Shown: positions 1 to 10,657 of the stretch, piece after piece
Position numbering within the stretch: the stretch's first letter is position 1
How the letters are laid out: each line of letters opens with the position of its first letter
Assembly (NCBI GenBank): GCA_023078685.1
Contig: JALGAS010000006.1
Coordinates: 310,001-374,000, forward strand
Source: Neopestalotiopsis rosae
Taxonomy: Eukaryota > Ascomycota > Sordariomycetes > Amphisphaeriales > Sporocadaceae
DNA: 64,000 nucleotides
Direction of reading: 5' to 3'
Position numbers and translations under genes: made by a program
The notes under the pieces: model-generated
The model's database searches: none
What the model was told of the DNA's origin: nothing
The model's input: only the letters and a program-made list of their open reading frames with translations

Positions 1-2131
1 TCATTTTTGATATTTGCGATCAGAATGGGGGTGGACATGGCGGCTCTGCTATTGGCATGGCCGCCATTGGAGTTGCCCTCTACAAATACACCATGCGATA
101 CAGCCCGTCGAACTCGGAGTGGTTCGATCGCGATCGTTTCGTGCTTTCAAATGGTAAGGATCTCTGGACCTTATGACTTGTTTCCTTTTGCGCACTTCGC
201 CGAGCTTCTGCTAATACCGGCATCTAGGTCACTGTGCCATGTTTCTATATGCACTCAATCATTTGACCGGTTTCGACAATTGGACAATGGACGAGATCAA
301 GGGCTATGGAAGTGCAAAGCTGGGAGATTACAAGACAATTTGCCACGCACATCCCGAGATTGAAGTGCCTGGCGTAGAAGTCACAACTGGCCCGCTCGGC
401 CAGGGAATAGCCAACGCCGTCGGCTTGGCAATCGCATCAAAGAACCTTGCAGCAAGATACAACCGCCCTGATTTCGATGTCGTATCTTCCAGAATATACT
501 GCATGAGCGGTGACGGATGTCTGATGGAAGGCGTGGCAATGGAGGCTATTTCACTAGCTGGAAGTTTGCAACTAGACAACCTCGTCATACTTTACGACAA
601 CAACCAGGTCACTTGTGACGGGCCCTTGGATTGGATCAACACAGAAGATATCAATGCAAAGATGAGAGCTTGCGGATGGCACGTGCTCGAGGTGGCTGAC
701 GGTAATTATGATGTGCAAGCCGTCACCGTAGCCCTAGCCCATGCTCAGTCGCTCCGAGGCAAGCCTGTCTTCATCAATATTCGCACCGTGATCGGTGTTG
801 GTACTCAAGTCGCCGGTACCCACAAAGCCCATCATGGAACTTTCGACAAGGAAAGCGTACGGCTATCCAAGCAACTCGCTGGACAAGATCCCGACGTCAC
901 CCATGTCATTCCTGAGAAGCCTCTCAAGTATTTCAGAGACTGCAAAGCCAAGGGCGAGTCTCTTGAGAGCAAATGGAATGATCTAGTGAGCCGATACAGT
1001 ACCAAACACCCCGAGCTCGCTGCCGAGTTTGAGCAGGCGAGATCGGGTGATTATGGTGCCAAGTGGCTAGATATTCTCAAGGCTACCGATAGTGCACAAT
1101 TCAAGGGGACAGCCACCCGAGATGTGAATGGCAGTCTGATCGAAGCCATTTGGAAGGAGTTCCCAGCGCTCTGTGGCGGTGGCGCCGACCTCGTCAACTC
1201 GAACAAGGTACACTACACGGAAACGGACGTGTTTCATCCATCGGTCAGCTATGCCGGACGCTATGTCCGTTACGGTATCCGCGAGCATGCCATGGCGGCC
1301 ATTTCCAATGGTTTGGCAGCCTATAACCCGGGTACCTTCCGACCGATCACTGCTACTTTCTTGATCTTCTTCCTCTATGTAAGTTTATCACGAGACTCGT
1401 CGATTACTCCATACACTAACAATATACAGGCTGCCCCGGGTATTCGAATGGGCGCTCTTAGCAATCTTCCGGTGATTCACTTTGCCACTCACGACAGCTT
1501 CGCCGAAGGCCAGAACGGGCCGACGCATCAGCCCGTCGAGCTCGACTCTCTCTTCCGCGCCATGCCCAACCTATCCTACATGCGGCCATGCGACGCCGAG
1601 GAGACAATCGGTGCCTGGATGCTCGCACTGGGCAAGACCAGCGGCCCCTCCATGCTGTCGCTCGGCCGTGACCCGACCGGCCCCGTCCCCTCGACGGACC
1701 GCTACAAAGTAGCCAAGGGCGCCTACGTCGTCGTGGACCAGGCCGAGGCCAAGCTCACGCTCGCCAGCTGCGGCACCAATCTCCACTACGCCGTCGCCGC
1801 AGCGGAAAAGCTCACAACCGAGGGCGTGCCAACGCGCGTGGTCAGCTGTCCCAGCTTTGAGCACTTTGACCAGCAGGATCAGCAGTATCGCGACAGCGTG
1901 TTCCCCCGGGACGGTTCGCCCATTATCAGTGTAGAGGAGTATGTTGCCACGACTTGGGCTCGATATGTGACGGCCAGTATTGGCATGCAGAGTTATGGCT
2001 TTTCTGCCTCAAACCCCAGTAATTACGCTCGTTTTGGATTGGATGCGGAAGGCATCATGAGGAGAACAAAGCAATATCTGAAGGACATAGACGGAAAGAA
2101 CGCACGTATGGAGGGATGGCGACAGATTTGA
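1..2131 (+). CDS. Transketolase / dihydroxyacetone synthase family enzyme (5' partial)
   Basis: A thiamine-diphosphate enzyme that moves two-carbon ketol units between sugar phosphates, or onto formaldehyde in dihydroxyacetone synthase. Exons are <1-153, 228-1378 and 1430-2131; the visible part is 667 residues in a frame whose first full codon is at base 3. The start of the gene lies off the left edge, probably only 15-40 codons away. Seen: GGGHGGSAIGMAAIG near the N-terminus, FDRDRFVLSNGH rebuilt across intron 1, the ThDP motif GDGCLMEG...YDNN, and GIREHAMAAISNG in the pyrimidine domain. The GGGHGGSAIGMAAIG stretch and the NTEDINAKMRACGWHV segment resemble dihydroxyacetone synthases more than pentose-pathway transketolase as I recall them; that is a judgement, not an alignment. 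The C-terminus (GWRQI) has no PTS1 tripeptide, so a peroxisomal location is not supported. Confidence 0.92.
1379..1429 (+). other. In-frame 51-nt intron of the transketolase gene
   Basis: GTAAGT donor after the TAT codon and ACAG acceptor before GCT. Removing it joins TFLIFFLY to AAPGIRMGALS, as in the family. The intron is 17 codons long, phase 0 and has no in-frame stop, so the unspliced reading frame stays open and retention would insert 17 residues in the pyrimidine-binding domain. Confidence 0.8.
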
Positions 2132-2683
2132 GCTTGATAGATTTAAAGCATTGCATAGAACTATGATTATTCAATTTGAAAACTCAGAAGTGAAAAGTTG
2201 TCTTTGCAAAACATCGCGATCAGTTTGATTATCCGATAAGTAGCTGTTCAGCATAGTCCGACCTTGTAAGACATGCCACACAATTAGCGGCCAACAGATA
2301 GGATTAACAGGATTTGAACGTTGAATTAGGTGTTAGTAGAGCCATCGGGAAAGAAGATTTCTAACGAATTAATATCTAGTTCATCAGGACTCCGTTTAAT
2401 TGCACCGCCATTTGTGTATCAGCTTCTCAGCTATCTCGTCTCATTCACTTAAGCATCGGTGTGATCGTGCCACGCACTAATTTGAGCGAGCAGCCGATAT
2501 TCGAGACGTCGAGTTATTGAGTAGATTTGGCATATTCAGTGCTTGTTTTCATTTTATGTAATTTATTTCATGTAGGATGTGCGATATGGGAATTTGTGCA
2601 GATGAAAACAAAAAAGAAAAACTGATGATGGAATAATTATCACGAATGAAATCCCCGATCCAACGAATCTAATGCAAACGCAA
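2132..2683. other. Convergent intergenic region
   Basis: AT-rich stretch between the 3' ends of the transketolase gene and the coiled-coil gene on the other strand. It presumably holds both 3' UTRs. I see no gene, tRNA or repeat. Confidence 0.6.
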
Positions 2684-4691
2684 CTAACTATCCGACCGTT
2701 TCCAGAAAGACAAGAAGCTTCCCTTTGTATCCTTCTTTGCTGCCGCGGCTGCCATTTCTGTATCCCTCTTTCGGCGCTCTTCGTCGGCCTTGCGTTCGGC
2801 CTCGATCTGATCGCGAGCTGCTTGTTGTGCCCTGGCAACTGCCTCGGCCTCTAGTTTCTTCTGCCTATCCTCCTCACGTCTTTCTGCCTCGATCTGGTCA
2901 CGAGCTGCTTGCTGGGCCCGTGCAATGGCCGCTGCTTCTTCCTTCCTACGTTCCTCAGCCGCTTCCCTCTCCCTCTCTATCAAATTTCGAGTCTCCCTTT
3001 CCGCTGCTAGTCTGGCCTCCTCAATCTCCATTTTCGCCCTTTCTGCAGCATTTGCTCTTTCTTTGGCTAATAATGCGTCTTGTCTATCTCTTTCCTCCAT
3101 CTTCATTCTGAACGCCAGTTCGGTCTCCTCTCTTATCCTTGTCTCGAACTCCTTTTGCCTTGCCTGGGCCTCTCTCTTTTCCTCTGCCGCTTTGATTTCA
3201 GCCAATTGATTCTGCATTGCTATCTTCTCTGAATCATCTGCAGGTGGTGGTGCCCGGGATGGTTGCCTCGTCGAATTGGGTGGTGATGGCACGTTCCGAC
3301 TCCAATGGTTATCATAATAATATGGAAACGAAGCGTTCTGCTGCAGGTAATCTCCAGGAAACCGCTGAGATTGTGGGTAAGTTTGCGCATTGATGTGTGG
3401 GTATTGTTCATGACCGTATTGTGGTGCCATTGGCGGACGTACATAATATGCTCCGCCTGGGAAAGTCTCAGGCTGGCGCGCATCATGCACGAAGGGATTC
3501 GCTGGCTTGTTATCATATCCACGAGGATTCGGTTCAAATGGAGGCACATGTTCTCGATTAGGAAGTGTATACTTCCAACTCGATCCGTGTCTGTCTCCCA
3601 TCGTCTCAGATGCATCTGTTATGCTCTCCATCTCACCGTCGCTCACCGAGTTCTCGGACTGAACGATTGACTGATTCTCGGCGCTTCCTTTCGATGAAGC
3701 TTTATAGAACCCGTCGTGGATGGAATTCGTCGGTTTTGACCTATCTTGTGAGTGCGGACTTGGATCAGAAATAATGACCAGAGCATATCTAGTCACTGCC
3801 ATCTGAACTTTCAAATGGTCCGCAATCTCTATGAATTGGTCATCAGAGGGCATAGGCATGATTTTGAGCGGGTTTCTGGTCTTTGGCCCATGCTTCTGAG
3901 CCCATTTGGACAAATCAACATTTGAATAATCAAATCCATTGCCAGACGTCATTGATCTTTGGGTGAGTGAAATCTCGTAGCTTTCGCTGTTTCTTGTCGC
4001 AGATTCAAAGCTGCCTGGACGCTTGAGCCGTTTTTCTTCGTTATTGTCGTCATCGCCCGGAGTAGCAATCAAGTCTTTGTCTTCATCATTGGGTTCGTAC
4101 TGGTGTTCGACGGCCTGGTCAAAGATTTCGGCCTTGATGAAGTTCATTTTAGTGTCTTTGGCGGAATCCAGGAGCTTTTCAATCTCTTCTTTAGTATCAG
4201 CTCTGGCTGATATTAGCCGAGTCCGACGGGGTTGCCAAGCAAACTTACTCATCAGCGTCACCCCAAGCGCGATCGACAGCGTGCAATAAAAGGGTCATAG
4301 TCAGTTTCAACGAATCTAGAGATGCTCGTCTACTCGTGATTTTGGACTTTGCGAAAAGCCATCTTGCTTTGCGCATCGGGTCGGAGCTCTTGCCGATCCG
4401 TGGCATGAGCGGAAGCAGACATTCTTCGACGTTTCTGAGGGTCTTTTGGCCCAGTTCAACTATTTCCTCAGCCAGTAAGAGCACCTGCACCGTGACTTTC
4501 TTTGAGTTCTTGAGCCGAATCTTCAATTCTTGGAATATCCGAGTCATTGCCTTGGTGTCTGTGGCGATCAGCATCATTTGATCAGCAGCTGTCCCCAAAT
4601 CATCGACACAGTCGCTGATGGTCTTCGCTATTTTGTATCCTGTGCCTACGAGGGCCGTAATCGCAGACACCAGTCCTACCAGCTCTGCCAT
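2684..4691 (-). CDS. Fungal HeLo-like N-terminal domain protein with long C-terminal coiled coil
   Basis: Exons 4249-4691 and 2684-4202, joined by a 46-nt intron (4203-4248) with a GTAAGT donor and a CTAAT branch site; 653 residues. The start at 4691 is the first ATG of the frame. The N-terminus (MAELVGLVSAITALVGTGY, then helices to about residue 140) has the look of the fungal N-terminal helical domains seen on STAND/NLR-like and HeLo-like proteins; this is recognition by pattern only. A central Pro/Tyr/Asn-rich disordered segment follows (about 300-430). Residues from about 440 to 640 form a highly charged coiled coil (KERANAAERAKMEIEEARLA and similar) ending in SFLSFWKRSDS. No NB-ARC/NACHT domain or repeat sensor is present, so it is not a full NLR. 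Function unknown. Confidence 0.82.
2799..2972 (-). repeat. 87-bp tandem duplication in coiled-coil coding sequence
   Basis: Two adjacent 87-bp units (2799-2885 and 2886-2972) begin with nearly the same sequence on the + strand (GCCTCGATCTG[A/G]TC[G/A]CGAGCTGCTTG). The protein shows ARAQQAARDQIEAER twice, 29 residues apart. Similarity is strong over the first half of the unit and weaker after that. Confidence 0.75.
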
Positions 4692-5191
4692 GGCGACGAT
4701 GGTTCTTGGAAAAGACAAAAAGTGTCACAATGTTGGAAATGCTGTATCGGTGCGGGCATCAATTTATGCAGGTAAAGTATGCGTCGCACAAAGCAGGCTG
4801 TGATCACACGTTGCACTGCCCCCAGCAAAAGGGCCAATTGCGATCTCAGACCCTAATGCATTTGCTGACTGCAGACTCGCTAATATTGAAAGGACGTCTG
4901 CCAACGCATTGCTTTGACCACACCATCAATTTCGGTATCACCTCCAACACAATGTAAAGCATATTGAATCTCAAAATCAAGTCTGCGGATTGGCTCTGGG
5001 AAATTTTTCCTGTCTATTCGGAGAACGTGATAGGAGGTTCAGGTAGCTGCAGGTCGAGGCTGAGCCTGCATTCAGACAATATGCCGACCGATGAAGCAGG
5101 TGTCTCCGCAGCGCTCCTAGTTTGCTAACAAGGCTCTTTGACCACCTTCGGGCTGTTTGAATTATGAGTTGGGGGACAATATATGTCATTT
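4692..5191. other. Intergenic region
   Basis: About 500 bp between the coiled-coil gene and the polyol dehydrogenase gene, both on the - strand. It should hold the promoter of the former and the 3' UTR of the latter. No open frame is convincing. Confidence 0.5.
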
Positions 5192-6443
5192 TTAAAAATT
5201 GATCACCGCCTTAATCACAGAAGTCCCATGCTGATCACGAGTCGCTAACGCGACATCGAATGCTTCTGCCACAGATTGCAGTCCCTCGAAGCGATGAGTG
5301 ATAAGCTTCCTAATATCGGGTAGTCTTGTCCCGTCTGTGGTCTCTGCCACTGATGCGATGGCTGTATTGATTGCCTTTTTGTAGCATGCAGCATATCTCC
5401 AAGTCGGAATAAGTGCGACTTCTCTCGTCATCATCTCCGACATTGGTATCTCATGCACGGGAACTCCCAGGCCAATGGAAATAACTGCGCCTCCCGATAC
5501 AGTAGCCTGAAAGTGCATTGGTTAGTCATTCGTTCACGGACGCGTAAGAAGGAACAAGTCGACTTACATAAAACGACGTTTGAATACAGGATTGAACACC
5601 GGTGCATTCAAAGACGACCTGCAGCCTACCAACTCGCGATCCCGTATCCGGCCAATCCATCCTAACGATTTGCTCTGCCGTCTCCTTGGCGACGGCCATT
5701 TTGTTTGTGGGATCGAGAGCCTTGGGCCGCTTCACCAGGTACGCAGCGTCAGCAAAGCCATTCTCCACGGCAAAGAGGAGCCGCTGCTGGTCGATATCAG
5801 CAATTACGATGCGCTTCCAGCCAGCGGCGCGAGCCGCCAGACAGCACAGAAGGCCGACGGCGCCCGCGCCAAAGACGAGGCAGTCCTGGTGCACCGATGG
5901 TAGGGCAAACTTTTCGGCCTTGTCCACGGCCTGCACGGCCACGGCCAGCGGCTCCAGGAGCGCGCCGATTTCGCAGTCCAGAGTGTCGGGTAACTTGTGT
6001 ACCCACTGGGCGGGATGGTTGATCTTTTTCTGTAGGGTCCCTTGATAATGGGGGAATTTGGAGCCGGAGCTGCGAAATCTCAGCTGAGGGCAGATGTTGT
6101 AGCGCTTCAATTTGCACACGTCGCATTCTCCGCAAGGGACGCCGCATTCGACGGCCACTAATTGTCCTTCTTGCAAATGTGGGTGGTTCTTGTGCACGTC
6201 TGAGCCCAGGGCAGTGATTTCGCCCGCAGACTCGTGCCCAAGACACAGAGTCTCTTTGACGGTAATGTCACCATTTCGAAAATGGCTAAAGTAGTGAAGA
6301 TCTGAGCCGCAGATTGTGGTCGAACGGATGGCGATTTGGATCTCGTCGGGCTGGGGAGCCTCGAGATCTCTGCTTTCGAGTTCTAACACCTTGGGTCCAT
6401 GCAAGTAGAGACCTTCGGTCTTGGTCGTAGTTTGTGTTGCCAT
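5192..6443 (-). CDS. Zinc-dependent polyol (sorbitol/xylitol-type) dehydrogenase, MDR family
   Basis: Exons 5568-6443 and 5192-5506 with a 61-nt phase-0 intron (GTAAGT...CAG); 396 residues, slightly longer than typical sorbitol/xylitol dehydrogenases (about 350-390). Catalytic zinc ligands are visible as Cys45 (TICGSDLHYF) and His70-Glu71 (GHESAGE). The structural zinc site is Cys104, Cys107, Cys110 and Cys118 (CGECDVCKLKRYNIC). The Rossmann motif is FGAGAVGLL, followed by an acidic residue at the end of the second strand (IVIADIDQQRL), which favours NAD over NADP. It probably interconverts a polyol and a ketose; the exact substrate cannot be read from sequence. It is divergent from the flavin monooxygenase gene at 6971. 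Confidence 0.9.
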
Positions 6444-6970
6444 ATCGAGAACTTGGATTTGTCTATGGGGAATGTGTGGGGCTCATGTCATTGCATAGCG
6501 CAATACAATCACTGCAGCGGCGGCCATGGCTATAGGTGAATACTAGTATATTTCTGTCAATCGCAATAACCATTATTCCTAGGAGGCGTCGCCACGATTC
6601 CAACTTGGCTTGTATGATTCCGCATCGTTATAGTGGAATTAGCGACCGTGGAACCCTGTGACCTTGCTGCATGACTCTCCTAGTTTTGCACGCGGAATTC
6701 ATGACCGAAGACCACGACCGGCCACATCCGGAAATCGAGCAGTTCCGGGGAAGCCAGTGGGGCCCTGGGGTAAGTTTGTGGGGACTGGGGCGATTGTGCC
6801 TGGGTGTATGAAGTATAGTCGCCTTCATATTCCCGAAATGAGCTGTTGCTAGAGGGCCTCGTCGCGACATAATAGGGACCAGAGCGAGAACACAAATCTG
6901 TCTCTGCTTTCGAGTCTCATCATTAACCTCCAGCAAAGTTCAGAGCATCTTTGAACTCAGAACCGATACA
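6444..6970. promoter_or_regulatory. Divergent promoter between polyol dehydrogenase and BVMO genes
   Basis: 527 bp separate the two start codons, so both genes draw on this region. At 6718-6731 there is CCGGCCACATCCGG, which offers CCG/CGG triplets of the kind bound by Zn2Cys6 regulators. This is a weak single-site observation. Shared regulation is inferred from orientation only. Confidence 0.45.
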
Positions 6971-8761
6971 ATGGGTCAATCAAGCGAATCCTTGAACGCC
7001 ATCATTATTGGTGCAGGCCCAGCTGGCATCTCAATTGCTTATCGCCTAAAGCACCAGTTGGGATTCCATGACTTTACAATCTATGAAAAATTAGATGGAG
7101 TTGGTGGAACATGGAGAAACAACACATATCCAGGATGGTACGTCTTGCTGCCTTGTTCGTACGACTCTTTATCGTCACAGTACTGACATTTTGACAGCGG
7201 ATGTGATTTGAAATCGCACCTCTACTCTTTTAGCTTCAACCCAAACCCAAATTGGTCGAAGGAATTATGTGAACAACCAGAGATCCTACAATGTGAGTAA
7301 ATCAAACGCCATAGTAGCAACTTCAACTCATACCGTACTGCAGACATGGAAGATACAGTAGACAAGTTTGATATTCGCAAGCATGTCCACGAGAGTGTCG
7401 AGTGCGTCGGCGCATTCTGGCGCAACGATCAGTCAAAATGGGAGGTCCGCCTAAAGGATCTCAGGACTGGTCTTGAGTATACTCGCATGGCCAATGTCCT
7501 CGTCTCTGCCGTGGGCGCCATCTCCTTCCCTCGCGACGTCAAGTTCCCGGGAATGGAGAACTTCAAGGGCCCCATGTTCCACACTGCGAGATGGGATCAC
7601 AGCGTCGACTACACCGGCAAGCGCGTAGCCGTCATCGGCAACGGATGCAGCGCTGCTCAGGTCGTTCCGGCCATGGCCAAGAAGGCAGCCTTCGTTAAGC
7701 AGTACGCGCGAAGCGGCCAATGGTTCCACGCTCGTCCCAATCGCAACTACACATCGACGGAGAAGTTCATGTTCAAATATGTTCCTCTCTACCAGCGGCT
7801 CCTCCGTTTGCGCATCTTCCTCGAGGCAGACGAGGAGACCACCACCTACTTCCCCACCCCCAAGGGCGTCAAGGCTCGTGACGAGAAGGAGGACGAGTCG
7901 CGGACCTACATCAAGTCCAAGGTGCCAGAAAAGTACAGCAAGTCCATCATTCCCAACTTCCCGTTGGGATGCAAGCGTCGCATCTTTGATCCCGGCTACC
8001 TGGACAGCTTGAACAAGACCAATGTCGAGCTGCTTGCCGAAGGAATTCAGGAGATCACCGATTCGGGCATCATCAGCGCCTCTGGCATCCAGGATGATTT
8101 CGACATCATCGTGCTAGCGACTGGATTCCAAGTCTCCCAGTTCTTGACTCCCATGCACATTGTAGGCTCTACAGGCGTCTCTCTGCATGATCAATGGGCA
8201 CAGTGCCGCGGCGCGCAGGCTTACTTGGGCACGCACGTCCACAACTTTCCCAACATGGCCATTCTTTTTGGACCCAACACCTTCCCCGCTAATAACTCTG
8301 CGCTCTTCGCCTGCGAGACCCAAGCCGACTACGCCGTGGCTTCGCTCTTCAAGCCACTCTTGGATAAGAGGGCCAACAGAATCGAAGTCAAGCAGACCGT
8401 GGAGGACACCACGACCAACGCGATCCACAGAGAGCTTGCCAATACGGTGTTCGCCGGTGACTGTTCCAACTGGTACATTGGCAACTATGGTCGCAACGCC
8501 GCATCGTGGCCGGGTCTCGCGCGCTCCTACTGGGCCGCCACCTATTTCCCCGAGTGGAGCGCTTTCAACATGGACGGAGGTAGCTCATTGTGGCCAGTTT
8601 TCAAGACGCAGCGAAAGATTGCTACTGCTTCCACCTCGCTCAAGGTTCTTGTTTTGCTCGGTTCGGTTTTCGGATTCATGAGATGGCGAGGCGCTTCGTT
8701 TACGTCGCTACTAGAACTTGTCAAGAGTTTTAGCTTTCGTCAGGGTAGATTCTTAGCATAA
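6971..8761 (+). CDS. Flavin-binding monooxygenase, Baeyer-Villiger type
   Basis: Exons 6971-7137, 7198-7292 and 7344-8761; introns of 60 and 51 nt; 559 residues, a usual length for type I BVMOs. The FAD Rossmann motif GAGPAG is at about residues 14-19. The BVMO fingerprint FxGxxxHxxxW(P/D) appears as FKGPMFHTARWD at about 161-172, and the second (NADPH) Rossmann motif GNGCSAAQ at about 186. Splicing at 7137/7198 restores TYPGCGCD, a conserved block in this family. The enzyme would insert oxygen next to a ketone carbonyl, giving an ester or lactone, using NADPH and O2. A hydrophobic patch near the C-terminus (LKVLVLLGSVFGFM) may hold it to a membrane. Substrate unknown; no PKS/NRPS core enzyme is in the window. 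Confidence 0.92.
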
Positions 8762-8890
8762 AACATCAAATCGAGCGCTTTAACCAGTTTTCCAGATGAT
8801 GGCAGGGATATTAGTTCTACTCATGCACGATGGAAGAAAGTATTAGACGACCTTGGTTGGAGAAATATGAACGAAACTGATTGAAAGAAA

Positions 8891-10657
8891 TCAACCTGGT
8901 GTTCCACCCTGGTCTGTCTTTGTCTCAACCTTTCCGTCTCTAGCTTCCTTCGCAACGGCCTGTGTCATAACCAAGACAGATGCAATAGATGAAATGGAAC
9001 CGAAAAATGAGACCATGGAGCTCCAGCCGGTATTCAAAAAAGGGTAGATGGCAACGGCAACACCCGCAAAACCAAGGCCCAGTGTGAAGAAGAGCCACAT
9101 GAGGCTGTAAGCAGGCGAGAACCGAGATTCCTTCAAAAGTGGTACGACCATGACGATGTTTCCCAGAACTGCCATCACGCTATTTTGAACAAGGTACCAG
9201 AAATCCGCGTCATTGATACTGCCGGTGGTGTCGTCTTGCATTGACAGCGAAAATCCCTTGTACCCTGAAGGTATGGCGGCCATGAGGAATATCATAACGA
9301 AAGCTATGAGCGTAACAGTTTCCTATAATTTATATGAGCTTTGTCCCGTGAGTGAAGAGGGTATGACTAACCTTTTGATGGTCGTTAGGCTGAGGGTGGC
9401 CATGACTTTGGGGGCTTTCGGTGATTGCACGTAAGGGTCGGCGGGAGTCTTGCAAACAGGATTCCAATAACCGACTCGACTTTGAATTTGACTCTGTGCT
9501 GTAGCAGCATATGCTGTCGAGGATCTTCATCCTGGTCTCAATTCCTTCAAGGATGAATTCTAGATCCTGTCGATCCAGCTCGGAGGATTCGATTTCATCA
9601 AGGAGCAGGCGCCATTCGTGGTTTACATCGAGCCTTGTACTTTGGAGAACACGCAAGACAACTTCTCCGCTGAGAGATTTGTTCGTGCTTCTCCATTTTA
9701 TAAATATATCGATCATGAATTCCCAGTAGGGGGCCTCTAGTGCGTCTTGTAAGTAATGCATTATCTCTTCATATTGTTGATATGTAGTCGAGAATTCTGG
9801 AGCCTGCATATGAGGAGATTTCCATGTCTGTATGCTCTCCTCACAAAAGTGACCCAGGTCACCAAGTTCGACGTCAATTGAATCGTGATCCTGATTCTGG
9901 GCTTTCGATAAGGTCATCCGACATTCGAGGACTAATGATTGGATATAATCTTTGCCGAAGTAAGGCATCACAACGTGAAAATACTCCGCAAACCCTTGAT
10001 CTAGGAATTGGAATGACTTGGCAATTTCAAGAAGCCTCAATTTCACTTGCGGATTGAGCTTGGTAGTGTACGGTCTATACCTTTCGAATTTGGAGGCTGA
10101 AGACTATTCAAAGAGGTCAACAAGAATTTGCAACAATGAGCAGTGCAAGAAACCGGAATACTTACCGTTCTACTAGCATTCAATACAGCTCTTCTTGCGA
10201 GCAGCTTCCTTTGTGATCCACTCACAGGATGGATTCCCTCCGTCAATGCGGCAAAAAGAGATCTCGATGTTGAACTGACTTGAAGCGAGAAAGGTATTGC
10301 ATTGCCAATGCTTACCCGTCCAACAGCGTTCATGCATTGAATTAATTGGTAGCTAATAATTGGCAAAAGCATAGAAAAAAGCTCGTTCATCTCTCCGTGC
10401 GAGCCGAGTTGTACCAGTTGAGTCGATACCTTCATGAGCTGTCGGCTCCAACGTGGGAGACTTGTTTGTGTAATTCTTGAAGCTACGCGGATCTCATCCA
10501 GTGCTTTGTTGAAATGTGTGATTGCAGCGAGGTATGTCGCATGGTTTGTTTGTCGGAAAGGATTTCCACGGATGAATTTGGAATTCGGTTGATCACCCTT
10601 ATCCTTGCGAGAGGTCGAGGAAGTCACAGGAGGAACACCTTCTATGCTTTCTTCCAT
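8891..10657 (-). CDS. Multi-TM protein of unknown function with long helical N-terminal region
   Basis: Three exons: 10166-10657, 9372-10103 and 8891-9322; introns 10104-10165 (62 nt) and 9323-9371 (49 nt); 551 residues. Splicing joins NDHQK to ETVTLIAFV in frame and places the start of the first membrane helix at the exon junction. Residues 1 to about 410 look soluble, mostly helical and without a motif I recognise. The last 140 residues hold about four hydrophobic segments (LIAFVMIFLMAAIP; VMAVLGNIVMVVPLL; SLMWLFFTLGLGFAGVAVAI; MVSFFGSISSIASVLVM). The layout of a long helical cytosolic part then C-terminal membrane helices recalls CorA-like proteins, but no GMN motif is seen. The start at 10657 is the first ATG of the exon; an upstream exon cannot be excluded. 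Confidence 0.75.

Noticed and set aside
5507..5567. Apparent truncation of the polyol dehydrogenase after 305 residues
   Set aside because: Explained by a normal 61-nt GT-AG intron; the frame continues to the expected C-terminus.
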